A stretch of DNA of 21,052 nucleotides from an uncultured Porphyromonas sp. (GTDB lineage Bacteria > Bacteroidota > Bacteroidia > Bacteroidales > Porphyromonadaceae), in the NCBI GenBank assembly GCA_947253195.1, contig CAMXXM010000003.1, positions 1 to 21,052 on the forward strand. Reading direction: 5' to 3'. The notes beneath the pieces are model-generated. The model searched no databases. It was not told the origin of the DNA and saw only the letters and a program-made list of their open reading frames with translations. Shown in pieces: positions 8,311-15,655 of this stretch. Within the stretch, counting starts at the first letter, position 1; each line of letters begins with the position of its first letter. The translations under genes were made by a program, and so were the position numbers.

Positions 8311-9294
8311 ATGAAACTAAAGTATAGCCTATGCGCTCTCGCTCTGATGGGGCTTGTCTCTGCCTGCGACACCCCCATGGGCATAGAGAAGCCTAAGGGG
8401 AGCATTACTCCCGGGACGATCAGCAATGTCCGGGTGGATAACTCCACCCCCGGCTATCTCGTCCTCCGCTGGGATAAGAGTGTCCCGGAGGGAACAGACC
8501 TCCTCTATGTGCGTGCAGAGTATCACGATCCGTACTACAAGAAGGACATGGTCCGTCTCGGTAGCGCTCACGGGGACTCTATCGTGATCCCCAATACCTA
8601 CGTTGCCGGCGGTGAGTATTCCTTTAAGCTCACGCCTGTCAGCTCTACGCTCAACGAGGGTGCCTCAACGACGGTAACCGGTACCTCCTCCCCTGTAGAG
8701 CCCCTCCGTACGCCCTCCGAGAAGGGAGCGGAGATCAAGCTTACCGTGGACGACATTGCCACGAACGCTCAGGAGCCCAGCGAGGGGCCCATTGCCAATG
8801 CGATTGATCGCAATAAGGACACCTTCTTCCACACTCTCTGGAGCCATGGCATATCGGAGCATCACAATTTCCAATTCCGTGTCACGAAGCCCTGTGTCGG
8901 AGTGGTCATCACGATCAATCCCAGGCATAACGGAGCCAACTCCCTCGGCGATGTGCCTCAGGAGGTGCTTCTCTTTGTCTCCAAGGATGGCAACGACTGG
9001 ACTCCCATCCCCGGTGAGTACAGCTTCCCGAAGCCTAACGATCAGGATCAGGACGTGACCCTCTACCGCACGGATGGCGGACGCTCAGCAGGTGAGCTGA
9101 GCAGCCAGGCCATCGTACTGCCGGAGGGTACGAAGTATGTCCGCTTTGACAACGTGAAGAATTACAAGGGCTCCGCTTTCTTTAATTTCTCTGAGATCTA
9201 CGTCTACGAGGCTCTCTTCAAGGTCTACGACCGCGAGGCAGAGGGCAAGGCGGTGATCGAAGGTAAGGCTGAGCCGGTACCCAATGCGAAGTAA
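8311..9294 (+). CDS. Surface lipoprotein with DUF4959-like and discoidin-like domains
   Basis: A 327-residue lipoprotein with signal peptide KLKYSLCALALMGLVSAC and lipidated Cys19. Residues about 33-130 form a fibronectin-type-III-like domain (GTISNVRVDNSTPGYLVLRW, LLYVRAEY, GEYSFKLTPVSS) like the DUF4959 modules of utilisation loci. Residues about 140-305 form a discoidin (F5/8 type C, DUF5000-like) fold: IANAIDRNKDTFFHTLWSHG, FQFRVTKPCVGVVITI, VLLFVSKDGNDW, KYVRFDNVKN and FFNFSEIYVYE. Proteins of this design in position three after susC-susD usually act as surface glycan-binding proteins that hold substrate near the transporter. No catalytic motif is visible. A terminator-like structure follows within 45 nt, so the M60 gene beyond it may be expressed at a different level. 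The domain names are from memory of the families and were not searched. Confidence 0.82.
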   Translation: MKLKYSLCALALMGLVSACDTPMGIEKPKGSITPGTISNVRVDNSTPGYLVLRWDKSVPEGTDLLYVRAEYHDPYYKKDMVRLGSAHGDSIVIPNTYVAGGEYSFKLTPVSSTLNEGASTTVTGTSSPVEPLRTPSEKGAEIKLTVDDIATNAQEPSEGPIANAIDRNKDTFFHTLWSHGISEHHNFQFRVTKPCVGVVITINPRHNGANSLGDVPQEVLLFVSKDGNDWTPIPGEYSFPKPNDQDQDVTLYRTDGGRSAGELSSQAIVLPEGTKYVRFDNVKNYKGSAFFNFSEIYVYEALFKVYDREAEGKAVIEGKAEPVPNAK

Positions 9295-9302
9295 CATGGT
9301 CT

Positions 9303-9319
9303 GAGGAGTAGTGCTCCTC
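9303..9319 (+). terminator. Small hairpin after the surface lipoprotein gene
   Basis: GAGGAG (9303-9308) and CTCCTC (9314-9319) pair perfectly around the loop TAGTG, 8 nt after the lipoprotein stop codon. No T-run follows, so it is more likely a 3'-end stabilising or minor structure than a full terminator. The larger structure begins 19 nt downstream. Confidence 0.4.
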
Positions 9320-9337
9320 GATCTCTAGATGACTTGA

Positions 9338-9395
9338 GGCGTCTCCGGTGGTAGGTCTGTCTTACCACAGCTCCCCCCTGGGGCGCCTTCTTTTT
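9338..9395 (+). terminator. Terminator-like two-part hairpin with T-run
   Basis: GGCGTCTCCGG (9338-9348) pairs with CCTGGGGCGCC (9377-9387), 10 of 11 positions including two G·U pairs. Inside is a second hairpin, TGGTA (9349-9353) with TACCA (9363-9367). The tract TTCTTTTT follows at 9388-9395. This has the form of a Rho-independent terminator ending the susC-susD-lipoprotein transcript. Because the M60 start codon is only 26 nt further on, it may also work as an attenuator, letting some transcripts through to the peptidase. Confidence 0.7.
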
Positions 9396-9421
9396 ACATT
9401 TTTACATTTATCTACAATCTT

Positions 9422-11797
9422 ATGCGTCAAATGCAGATAAGCCACCTGTGGTCAGCTCTGCTGGCACTTCTACTCCTGCTACCCGGGTGCAAGCAGGACA
9501 GCAGGGATCCCGACAGTCCCGCCGCAGCGTCTACGATCACCCTCTCTGATGGCAACTACGTGAGAGCCCTTGAGGGCGACATCAAGCACACCCCGTCACG
9601 TGCTGCCGCCTCCAATCCCGGTCAGTTCCCTGACGTGATCGAGAGATCATTTGATGGCGACTATGCCACCATCTACCACTCCACCTGGGCCAATGGTGCC
9701 GCAGATTACTTCCCCATCACGATCGACTACTTCTTTGACGGCACACACCCGGACATCGATTACATAGTCTACCACCCACGCAAGAGTGGTAATGACAATG
9801 GTAACTTCCGTAAGATAGAGCTTTGGACTCGCCACGGAGGCTCGGCGAACTATGTCCTGCAGAGGACGCTTGACTGTGGAGGAACAAAGACGCCCACCCG
9901 CATCGACTTCCCCGAGACCCTTACGGGAGTAGAGGCGGTGAAGTTTGTCATCCGCTCCGGTGCAGGAGACGGCCAGGGCTTCGCAGCCATATCGGAGATG
10001 GAGTTTTATGAGAAGGGTAGCGCCAATCGTCTTCTGGAGGGAGTCTTCACCGATGAGACCCTCTCTGCCCTACGACCCGGGGTCACCCAAGAGCAGATCT
10101 CGCAGATCACTAATCCCCTCTACCACGACATCGCACTTCACCTCTTCCGGGGAAATTATCCGACCGACCTCCGCGTCCGCGACTATCGTGCCTGGCCCGA
10201 TCCTCATGTCCTGGCACGACGAAATAAGAATAATCCGCTCAATCTCCTCGACAATCCTACCGGCGTCTCCGTCGAGGCGGGAGAGGAGATCTGTCTCTTT
10301 GTCGGCAACACACAGGGGCGGAAGGTCTCTCTCCGGCTGATCGACTTCGACAAGCCGGGTGGTGACGGATATGGCAGTCAGAGCACATTCCCCTTAGTCG
10401 AGGGAGAGAATAAGATCATCGCACCCACCAAGGGACAGCTCTACGTACTCTATCACGAGGAGGACTACCGGTCAGCACCTGCGATCCGGATCCATCTCGC
10501 CACAGGTAGGGCACAGGGCTTCTACGACAGTACGCGACACTCTGTGGCGGACTACGAGCGGATGCTCTCTGCCGCACCGTCGGACGGATTCTTTGACATC
10601 GTCGGCGAGCGGGCACACCTGATCTTCCCCGTCTCGGAGTATCGCCGCTATGCCTCTGGTGAGAAGGGGAAGCGTCTCATCGACCTCTACGATGATCTCG
10701 TGTGGCGAGAGGAGACCTTCCAGGGACACTACAAGTATGGCCGTGCCAATGTTAATCGGGCACTCTTCCACGTCATGTATCACTCATATATGTATGCTAC
10801 ATGGTACCGCACAGCCTACAATGTCACCACCCTCGGCAATGTGCTCGATCCCGATGCACTGAAGAAGTCCCCCTGGGGTCCCGCTCATGAGATGGGTCAC
10901 TGCTTCCAAGTAAGACCTAACCTCCTCTGGGCCGGTATGACTGAGGTGACCAATAACCTGCAGTCGCTCAATATCCAGACCGCCTGGTGCGATGGACAGT
11001 CCCGTATCCAGCAGGAGTCGATGAGAGGAGAGGGCGGGTACTTCAATCGGTACGACAAGGCTTACGCCCTCGCTCACGTCGCCGGGCGACCATTCTGCCG
11101 CATTGGTGATGTCTTCTGCAACCTTGTCCCCTTCTGGCAGCTGCATCTCTACTACTCCAGAGTCAAGGGACAAAGGGAGGTCTATATGGACATCTATGAG
11201 AAAATGCGCCGTGCCACCATCCCGATGATGGACGGCAGCGAGGTGGCTCCGGAGGGTGCCTCTCCCACCCGGGTGCTACGCGCTGATTGGGGTCATGTAC
11301 AGGATAATGGCCTGCTCCAGCTCCGCTTCTACAAGCAGGTATGTGAGGTGGTGGGAGAGGACCTGACCGACTTCTTTGACTTTTGGGGCTTCTTCCGTAC
11401 CTGTGATGAGGTCATCGATGACTATGGTGGGCAGAGGCTTCGGGTCACCGATGAAATGGTACGTAAGGTACGCAATGAGGTAAAGGCTCTCGGTCTCCCC
11501 AAGCCTGCCATGCCCCTGCAGTACATTTCGGATGGCAATTGGCAGGTCTATAGGAACCGGAAGTCTCTTGTGGTAGGCTCGAGGGGTCGGATTGTTGATG
11601 GAGGAAAGGCCTTTACCCTCCCGTCAAACTGGAAGAATTATGTCGCTATAGAGATTTTTGATCCCAATAATAAGCTGATCGGCGTTGCTAATAATCCGGA
11701 TAAGATAGCGATCTCAAGGGGCTCTTCCATAACGACCCGCTGCAAGGTCTTCGTGATTGACTATGCCGGTAGGCGCAGATTTGTACCTCTGAGGTGA
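9422..11797 (+). CDS. M60 family (enhancin-like) metallopeptidase lipoprotein with discoidin domain
   Basis: A 791-residue surface lipoprotein: hydrophobic core ALLALLLLLPGC with Cys23 as the lipidation site. Residues about 38-198 form an F5/8 type C (discoidin) domain (VIERSFDGDYATIYHSTW, YIVYHPRKSGNDNGNFRKIE, ISEMEFYEKG). The M60 region follows, with an N-terminal beta part (NPTGVSVEAGEEICLFVGN) and the zinc gluzincin motif HEMGH at 489-493 (Glu490 catalytic) and Glu508 in MTEVTNN as the probable third ligand. The spacing fits the family pattern HExxH(8-28)E. About 90 C-terminal residues look like a small beta domain. Characterised M60 proteins, such as B. thetaiotaomicron BT4244, cut mucin-type O-glycoproteins. 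I infer a mucinase or O-glycopeptidase supplying the SusCD pair. The catalytic residues are intact. The gene follows a terminator-like structure and may have its own weak promoter in the T/A-rich stretch 9388-9420. Confidence 0.88.
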   Translation: MRQMQISHLWSALLALLLLLPGCKQDSRDPDSPAAASTITLSDGNYVRALEGDIKHTPSRAAASNPGQFPDVIERSFDGDYATIYHSTWANGAADYFPITIDYFFDGTHPDIDYIVYHPRKSGNDNGNFRKIELWTRHGGSANYVLQRTLDCGGTKTPTRIDFPETLTGVEAVKFVIRSGAGDGQGFAAISEMEFYEKGSANRLLEGVFTDETLSALRPGVTQEQISQITNPLYHDIALHLFRGNYPTDLRVRDYRAWPDPHVLARRNKNNPLNLLDNPTGVSVEAGEEICLFVGNTQGRKVSLRLIDFDKPGGDGYGSQSTFPLVEGENKIIAPTKGQLYVLYHEEDYRSAPAIRIHLATGRAQGFYDSTRHSVADYERMLSAAPSDGFFDIVGERAHLIFPVSEYRRYASGEKGKRLIDLYDDLVWREETFQGHYKYGRANVNRALFHVMYHSYMYATWYRTAYNVTTLGNVLDPDALKKSPWGPAHEMGHCFQVRPNLLWAGMTEVTNNLQSLNIQTAWCDGQSRIQQESMRGEGGYFNRYDKAYALAHVAGRPFCRIGDVFCNLVPFWQLHLYYSRVKGQREVYMDIYEKMRRATIPMMDGSEVAPEGASPTRVLRADWGHVQDNGLLQLRFYKQVCEVVGEDLTDFFDFWGFFRTCDEVIDDYGGQRLRVTDEMVRKVRNEVKALGLPKPAMPLQYISDGNWQVYRNRKSLVVGSRGRIVDGGKAFTLPSNWKNYVAIEIFDPNNKLIGVANNPDKIAISRGSSITTRCKVFVIDYAGRRRFVPLR

Positions 11798-12022
11798 GTT
11801 TTGTCTCCCCTTTGCCGGAGTGGCCAAATGATGGCTCTTTCATGAGGGATCTCATCCCCACCTGCTGTGAAGTGTGACACATAAGAGGTCACCGAAGATT
11901 AGTTGATCTGACCCACAGTCACCTTGGCTGAGAGAGAAGGGGCTTTGTTATTACCCCACTTAAGCACACTCTCTCTAACCCCTGATCTATAGCACGTCAG
12001 CCCCTATCCGTCTGGCGCAAGT

Positions 12023-12083
12023 CTAATACTGATATTAGTGATCACTAATATCGGTATTAGACTTCATTTATATCGGTATTTAG
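12023..12083. repeat. Repeat array 2: three 16-bp near-palindromes, 22-bp period
   Basis: Units lie at 12023-12038 (CTAATACTGATATTAG), 12045-12060 (CTAATATCGGTATTAG) and 12067-12082 (degenerate, TTTATATCGGTATTTA, with one extra base before the final G). The spacers TGATCA and ACTTCA are again 6 bp. Unit 1 is inverted relative to unit 2. Its one difference from the perfect complement puts a T opposite a G, which still pairs as U·G in RNA. The third unit appears to be decaying. Same family as the arrays at 2457 and 16830. Confidence 0.93.
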
Positions 12084-12182
12084 ATTGAGGGGTATCACCC
12101 ATAGGCTGAGGGGTGAAGCATCTGTCTGATGCCCATTACGGGGGCTGGTCCTCAGGCATCCGGTAGAGCGCCCGCTTCGTAG

Positions 12183-12214
12183 GCATCGGTCAGCCGCGAA
12201 GCGGTGACCGATGC
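12183..12214. repeat. Strong intergenic hairpin, 14-bp stem
   Basis: GCATCGGTCA (12183-12192) pairs perfectly with TGACCGATGC (12205-12214). After one unpaired G, CCGC (12194-12197) pairs with GCGG (12201-12204) around the loop GAA. There is no T-run. It lies 29 nt upstream of the TACATTTG box. It could end upstream transcription with Rho, or be an operator. It is unrelated in sequence to the TAATATCGGTATTA repeats. Confidence 0.6.
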
Positions 12215-12242
12215 GCTGACGTGTCGGTACCGGCAAAATGGG

Positions 12243-12250
12243 TACATTTG
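12243..12250 (+). promoter_or_regulatory. Bacteroidetes -7 promoter box for the DUF2027-Smr operon
   Basis: TACATTTG matches TAnnTTTG exactly. A start near 12257 would leave a leader of only 10-16 nt before the ATG codons at 12267 and 12273. I see no good TTG -33 element 19-21 nt upstream. Confidence 0.55.
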
Positions 12251-12272
12251 TGAAGCATGAGCAACGATGTAT

Positions 12273-13361
12273 ATGAGTAATACGATAAAAGTGGGTGATC
12301 GAGTTCGCTTCCTCGATGCGACAGGAGGCGGTGAGGTGACCCGTGTCAGTCGGGAGGGAGTGATCTATGTGCGGGACGAGTCAGGCTTTGAGCTGCCGAC
12401 CCGTGCCGGTGACGTGGTCCCGGTCACCGAGGGGAGCACGATCGCGCCCAAGCCGGTCGTCCCTAAGCCCGTCCGAGAGCCTGAGGTCGCCCCTCAGCCA
12501 CCGGTGGAGCCGACACGCCCGGTCGAGGAGCATCGTAAGCGTCCGGTGGATAGCGACCACGAACGGATCAACGCCTACCTCTGCTTCCTCCCCGAGGATC
12601 CGGAGCGGCTGGGGACCTCTCCCTTTGAGACTTATCTCGTCAATGACTCCAATTTTGATCTCCTCGTCCTCTACACCTCCGGTCGGGGGGCACTGCAGGA
12701 GGTTCGCTACGAGGGGGTGGTCCCCTTCGACAGCTCCGAGTTCCTCGAGAGCTTCCTCCCCTCGGAGGTGAATGATCGGGCGCATGTGCAGCTGACGCTG
12801 GTGCCGATGAAGCGGGGCACCCTTTACGCTCCGCGCGAGCCGATGGTGGCGGAGCTGAAGGTCGATGGGACGAAGTTTTTCCGCGAGGGTGCTTTTTCTC
12901 CCAATGACTTCTTTGACGACGGCGCGATCGTCTACCATGCGGTGAAGGACGATCAGCCCTACAGGAGGAATAGGGTGGATGGGGAAAAGCTCGCTGAGGC
13001 GATGATTGCTAAGAAGAAACGCACCGATGCTCCTCACCCCCGACCGCAGGAGGAGCGACTGATCTCCAAGGAGGAGCCGGTCGTGGTCGACCTCCACATC
13101 GACAACATCATCGAGACCACCGCCGGGATGTCGCCCAAGGACATCCTCGACTACCAGCTCGACTATGTACGGCAGGTGATGGAGAAGTATCGTCAGCCCA
13201 AGCTCAAGGGCACGACCGTGATCCTGATCCATGGTAAGGGTGAGGGGGTGCTCCGCAAGGCGGTCCTCGACCTGATCTCGAGAGAGTACCCGCGTAGCTC
13301 CACACAGGATGCCTCCTTTGCGGAGTATGGCTTTGGGGCGACGCAGGTCAAGGTGAGGTAA
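12273..13361 (+). CDS. DUF2027 and Smr domain protein
   Basis: A 362-residue cytoplasmic protein of a Bacteroidetes-specific architecture. I chose the ATG at 12273 (MSNTIKVGDRVRFLDATGGG), since homologues begin close to IKVGDRVRF; the ATG two codons earlier (12267) is equally possible. The N-terminal region resembles the KOW/SH3-like start of DUF2027 proteins. A proline-rich linker with PKPV and PVEPTRPVEE repeats follows at about 50-85, then a beta-rich DUF2027 core (AYLCFLPEDPERLGTSPFE, FDLLVLYTSG, FFREGAFSPNDFF). The Smr domain is at 270-362 with VVVDLH and the IHGKGEGVLRKAV loop (HGKGEG at 320-325). Smr domains nick DNA or RNA in MutS2 and related proteins, but no MutS domain is present and the substrate here is unknown. 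It is the first gene of a four-gene run. Confidence 0.85.
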   Translation: MSNTIKVGDRVRFLDATGGGEVTRVSREGVIYVRDESGFELPTRAGDVVPVTEGSTIAPKPVVPKPVREPEVAPQPPVEPTRPVEEHRKRPVDSDHERINAYLCFLPEDPERLGTSPFETYLVNDSNFDLLVLYTSGRGALQEVRYEGVVPFDSSEFLESFLPSEVNDRAHVQLTLVPMKRGTLYAPREPMVAELKVDGTKFFREGAFSPNDFFDDGAIVYHAVKDDQPYRRNRVDGEKLAEAMIAKKKRTDAPHPRPQEERLISKEEPVVVDLHIDNIIETTAGMSPKDILDYQLDYVRQVMEKYRQPKLKGTTVILIHGKGEGVLRKAVLDLISREYPRSSTQDASFAEYGFGATQVKVR

Positions 13362-13396
13362 GCTCCTCCATTTATTATCCTACAGACATTATTTAT

Positions 13397-13891
13397 ATGG
13401 CACTTGAGATAGAGCGAAAGTTTCTCCTGCGCCCCGGCATGACACTTCCCTCCTCGGATCACGTGGAGAACATCCGCCAGTGTTACCTCGTCTCTGACGA
13501 TGCGCTGGTGGTCCGGGTCCGTATCATCGATGAGGGGCGTGCGATCCTCGGGATCAAGATCTCGCATGAGGAGACCCTCTCCGTGCGGACGGAGTATGAG
13601 TATGAGATCCCCATCGAGGAGGCGCTGGAGATGATGTCGGTGGCATCGACCACCCCCATCGTCAAGCAGCGGCATGTGATCGAGGTGGGGGAGCGGAAGT
13701 GGGAGGTGGACTTCTTCGAGGAGGAGAATGAGGGGCTCATCGTCGCTGAGGTGGAGCTCCCCTCCCTGGAGACCTCGCTCCCTCTGCCGGAGTGGATCGG
13801 TCGCGAGGTGACCGATGACAAGCGGTATACTAATGGATCCCTTGCCCGCCACCCCTATGTGGAGTGGCAGGGCGATGTGGCTGAGGCTTGA
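13397..13891 (+). CDS. CYTH domain protein (triphosphate tunnel enzyme family)
   Basis: A 164-residue single-domain protein with the CYTH signature ExExK as EIERK (Glu4, Glu6, Lys8), followed by alternating charged beta strands (VVRVRIIDEGRAILGIKI, YEYEIP, KQRHVIEVGERKWEVDFF, GLIVAEVELPS) that would line the tunnel. CYTH enzymes hydrolyse inorganic triphosphate or thiamine triphosphate, or make cyclic AMP, in a metal-dependent way. The short bacterial forms like this one are most often tripolyphosphatases. The exact substrate cannot be settled from sequence. It follows the Smr gene by 35 nt and precedes the nucleotidase gene by 10 nt. The C-terminal RHPYVEWQGD is normal for the bacterial subgroup. 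Confidence 0.88.
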   Translation: MALEIERKFLLRPGMTLPSSDHVENIRQCYLVSDDALVVRVRIIDEGRAILGIKISHEETLSVRTEYEYEIPIEEALEMMSVASTTPIVKQRHVIEVGERKWEVDFFEEENEGLIVAEVELPSLETSLPLPEWIGREVTDDKRYTNGSLARHPYVEWQGDVAEA

Positions 13892-13901
13892 TAGACTGCG
13901 T

Positions 13902-15653
13902 ATGAAGCGACTTTTTCTTTTCCTCTCCCTCCTCCTCTCTCTGAGCCTCGTCGGCTGTCGGGAGCGGAGCGAGGTGGTGACGATCGATCTCTTCGAGACC
14001 GGTGACGTACACGGATCGCTCTTCCCGGAGAGCATACTGGAGGGTGCCGATACCGGTGGCGGCGTGGCTCGTGTGGCTGCGGTCGTCCGCTCGTACCGAG
14101 AGCGTCCTGAGGCGCGACCTGTGCTGCTCCTCGATGCGGGGGACCTCCTGCAGGGGCAGCCGCTCACCTATTACTATAATGTGGTGGATACCGCCTCCCC
14201 TCATGCGGTAGCCGAGATGTACAACTACCTCGGCTACGATGCGATGACCGTCGGCAACCACGACATCGAGACCGGTCACGGCGTCTACGACCGCTTTGTG
14301 CGAGAGGCGAACTTCCCCGTCCTCGGTGCCAACGTGGTGGACACCTCTACGGGTAAGCCTTACTTCAAGCCCTATGTGGTGGTGGAGAAAGGGGGCAAGA
14401 AGATTGCCATCCTCGGTCTTACCATGCCGACCCTCACTGAAAACCTCCCGCCCCATCTCTGGAGCGGGCTAGAATTTAGAGACCAAGTGGAGACCGCTCG
14501 AACCTACCTGCCGGAGATCCTCGGTCAGAAGCCCGATCTCCTGATCTGTCTCATGCACAGCGGTCCGGGGAAGAAGGAGGGGGACCCTCGACCTATGGCT
14601 GCCAATGTCGGCTATGACCTGGCACGGGCGATCCCGGAGGCAGATATCGTCCTCTGCGCTCACGACCATCGGGCAGCCCTCGACTCCATCCCTCGCGAGG
14701 CGGGCGGCTACACCTATATCCTCGATGCGGGAGCTGATGGGCGGATGCTCTCCCACTGCGAGATCTCTCTCGGGGTGAGCGGGAGTGGCAAGCCGGTCGT
14801 CCGGGTCACGCCCGAGCTGATCGACCTCTCTGCTTACGAGCCGGATAGTGACTTCATGGAGCACTTCGCTCCGGTGGAGCAGCAGGTGCGGGACTATGCT
14901 GCACAGCCGGTGGGGCGTCTCACTGCCCCGATGGACTCGAGGAGTGTCTTCTTCCGCCCGGCGCCCTTCACCGACCTCATTCATCAGCTGCAGCTGGAGC
15001 TCTTCCCTGAGGCGGAGGTCTCCCTGATCGCCCCCTTGGTGGAGAACCTCGTCATCCCTGCCGGTCCGATCCGGGTGGCGGATCTTTTCAACCTCTATAA
15101 GTACGAGAACTACGCCTACCTGATGCGACTCCGAGGGTCGGAGCTCAAGGCTCACCTCGAGGAGAGCTACGACCGGATCATCAGGACGATGACCTCGCCC
15201 GAGGACCCGCTCTATCGGATTGATGAGTCGAAGAGAGGCGGACCTTATCTGCCGCTGGAGGGTCCATCCTTCAATTTCGACACCGCTGCAGGCATCAGCT
15301 ACTTGGTCGATGTGACCCGCCCCTCCGGAGACCGTATCGAGATCACAGGGGTAGGGAAGGGGAGACCCTTTGATCCCGAGGCGGAGTATCTCGTCGTGAT
15401 GAGCTCGTATCGGGCGCAGGGCGGGGGCGGTCTGCTGACCCACGGAGCCGGCATCCCCAAGGGGGACCTCCCCGGGCGGGTGGTCCGCACCACCGATCAC
15501 GACCTGAGGTACTACCTGACGGACTTCTTCCGGAGGCACAATCCCTACACGCCCCATATCATCTCCTCCTGGACCTATGTCCCCGATGCGTGGGCTGAGG
15601 TGGCTATCCCCCGAGATAGCGCATCGATATTCCGTGACTTTCCTCGTCCCTGA
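13902..15653 (+). CDS. 5'-nucleotidase / UshA-family metallophosphatase lipoprotein
   Basis: A 583-residue lipoprotein. The ATG at 13902 is chosen because it starts a clear lipoprotein signal, KRLFLFLSLLLSLSLVGC with Cys19; the same frame stays open further upstream inside the CYTH gene, but that is not a plausible start. The metallophosphatase domain shows D35-V-H37, the LLDAGDLLQG motif (Asp81), VGNHD (Asn119, His120), LMHSG and CAHDH, which stands in for the usual GHxH. The C-terminal 5'-nucleotidase substrate domain includes YRAQGGGGLLTHGAGIP. Such enzymes hydrolyse nucleotides or 2',3'-cyclic nucleotides at the cell envelope to release nucleosides and phosphate. An exact specificity (5'-nucleotidase against cyclic phosphodiesterase) cannot be assigned. 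It lies 10 nt after the CYTH gene and 2 nt before the next gene. Confidence 0.88.
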   Translation: MKRLFLFLSLLLSLSLVGCRERSEVVTIDLFETGDVHGSLFPESILEGADTGGGVARVAAVVRSYRERPEARPVLLLDAGDLLQGQPLTYYYNVVDTASPHAVAEMYNYLGYDAMTVGNHDIETGHGVYDRFVREANFPVLGANVVDTSTGKPYFKPYVVVEKGGKKIAILGLTMPTLTENLPPHLWSGLEFRDQVETARTYLPEILGQKPDLLICLMHSGPGKKEGDPRPMAANVGYDLARAIPEADIVLCAHDHRAALDSIPREAGGYTYILDAGADGRMLSHCEISLGVSGSGKPVVRVTPELIDLSAYEPDSDFMEHFAPVEQQVRDYAAQPVGRLTAPMDSRSVFFRPAPFTDLIHQLQLELFPEAEVSLIAPLVENLVIPAGPIRVADLFNLYKYENYAYLMRLRGSELKAHLEESYDRIIRTMTSPEDPLYRIDESKRGGPYLPLEGPSFNFDTAAGISYLVDVTRPSGDRIEITGVGKGRPFDPEAEYLVVMSSYRAQGGGGLLTHGAGIPKGDLPGRVVRTTDHDLRYYLTDFFRRHNPYTPHIISSWTYVPDAWAEVAIPRDSASIFRDFPRP

Positions 15654-15655
15654 CT

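Larger units (their letters stand above)
11798..12266. other. Intergenic region between M60 and DUF2027-Smr genes
   Basis: About 470 nt without a coding frame. It holds a small hairpin ATGAG/CTCAT (11842-11855), repeat array 2 (12023-12083), a strong 14-bp hairpin (12183-12214) and a TAnnTTTG promoter box (12243-12250). A weak GCCA/TGGC hairpin followed by TCTTT lies about 40 nt after the M60 stop and could be its terminator. Confidence 0.65.

Noticed and set aside
12381..13232. 283-codon minus-strand frame opposite the DUF2027-Smr gene
   Set aside because: A shadow frame; the + strand protein has recognisable Smr motifs and a promoter.
13815..13901. Upstream ATG (13815) as start of the nucleotidase
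   Set aside because: It would overlap the CYTH gene by 77 nt and place 29 residues before a textbook lipoprotein signal peptide that begins at the ATG at 13902.
14469..15557. 362-codon minus-strand frame opposite the nucleotidase gene
   Set aside because: A shadow of the G+C-rich, codon-biased + strand gene, which has a full set of metallophosphatase motifs.
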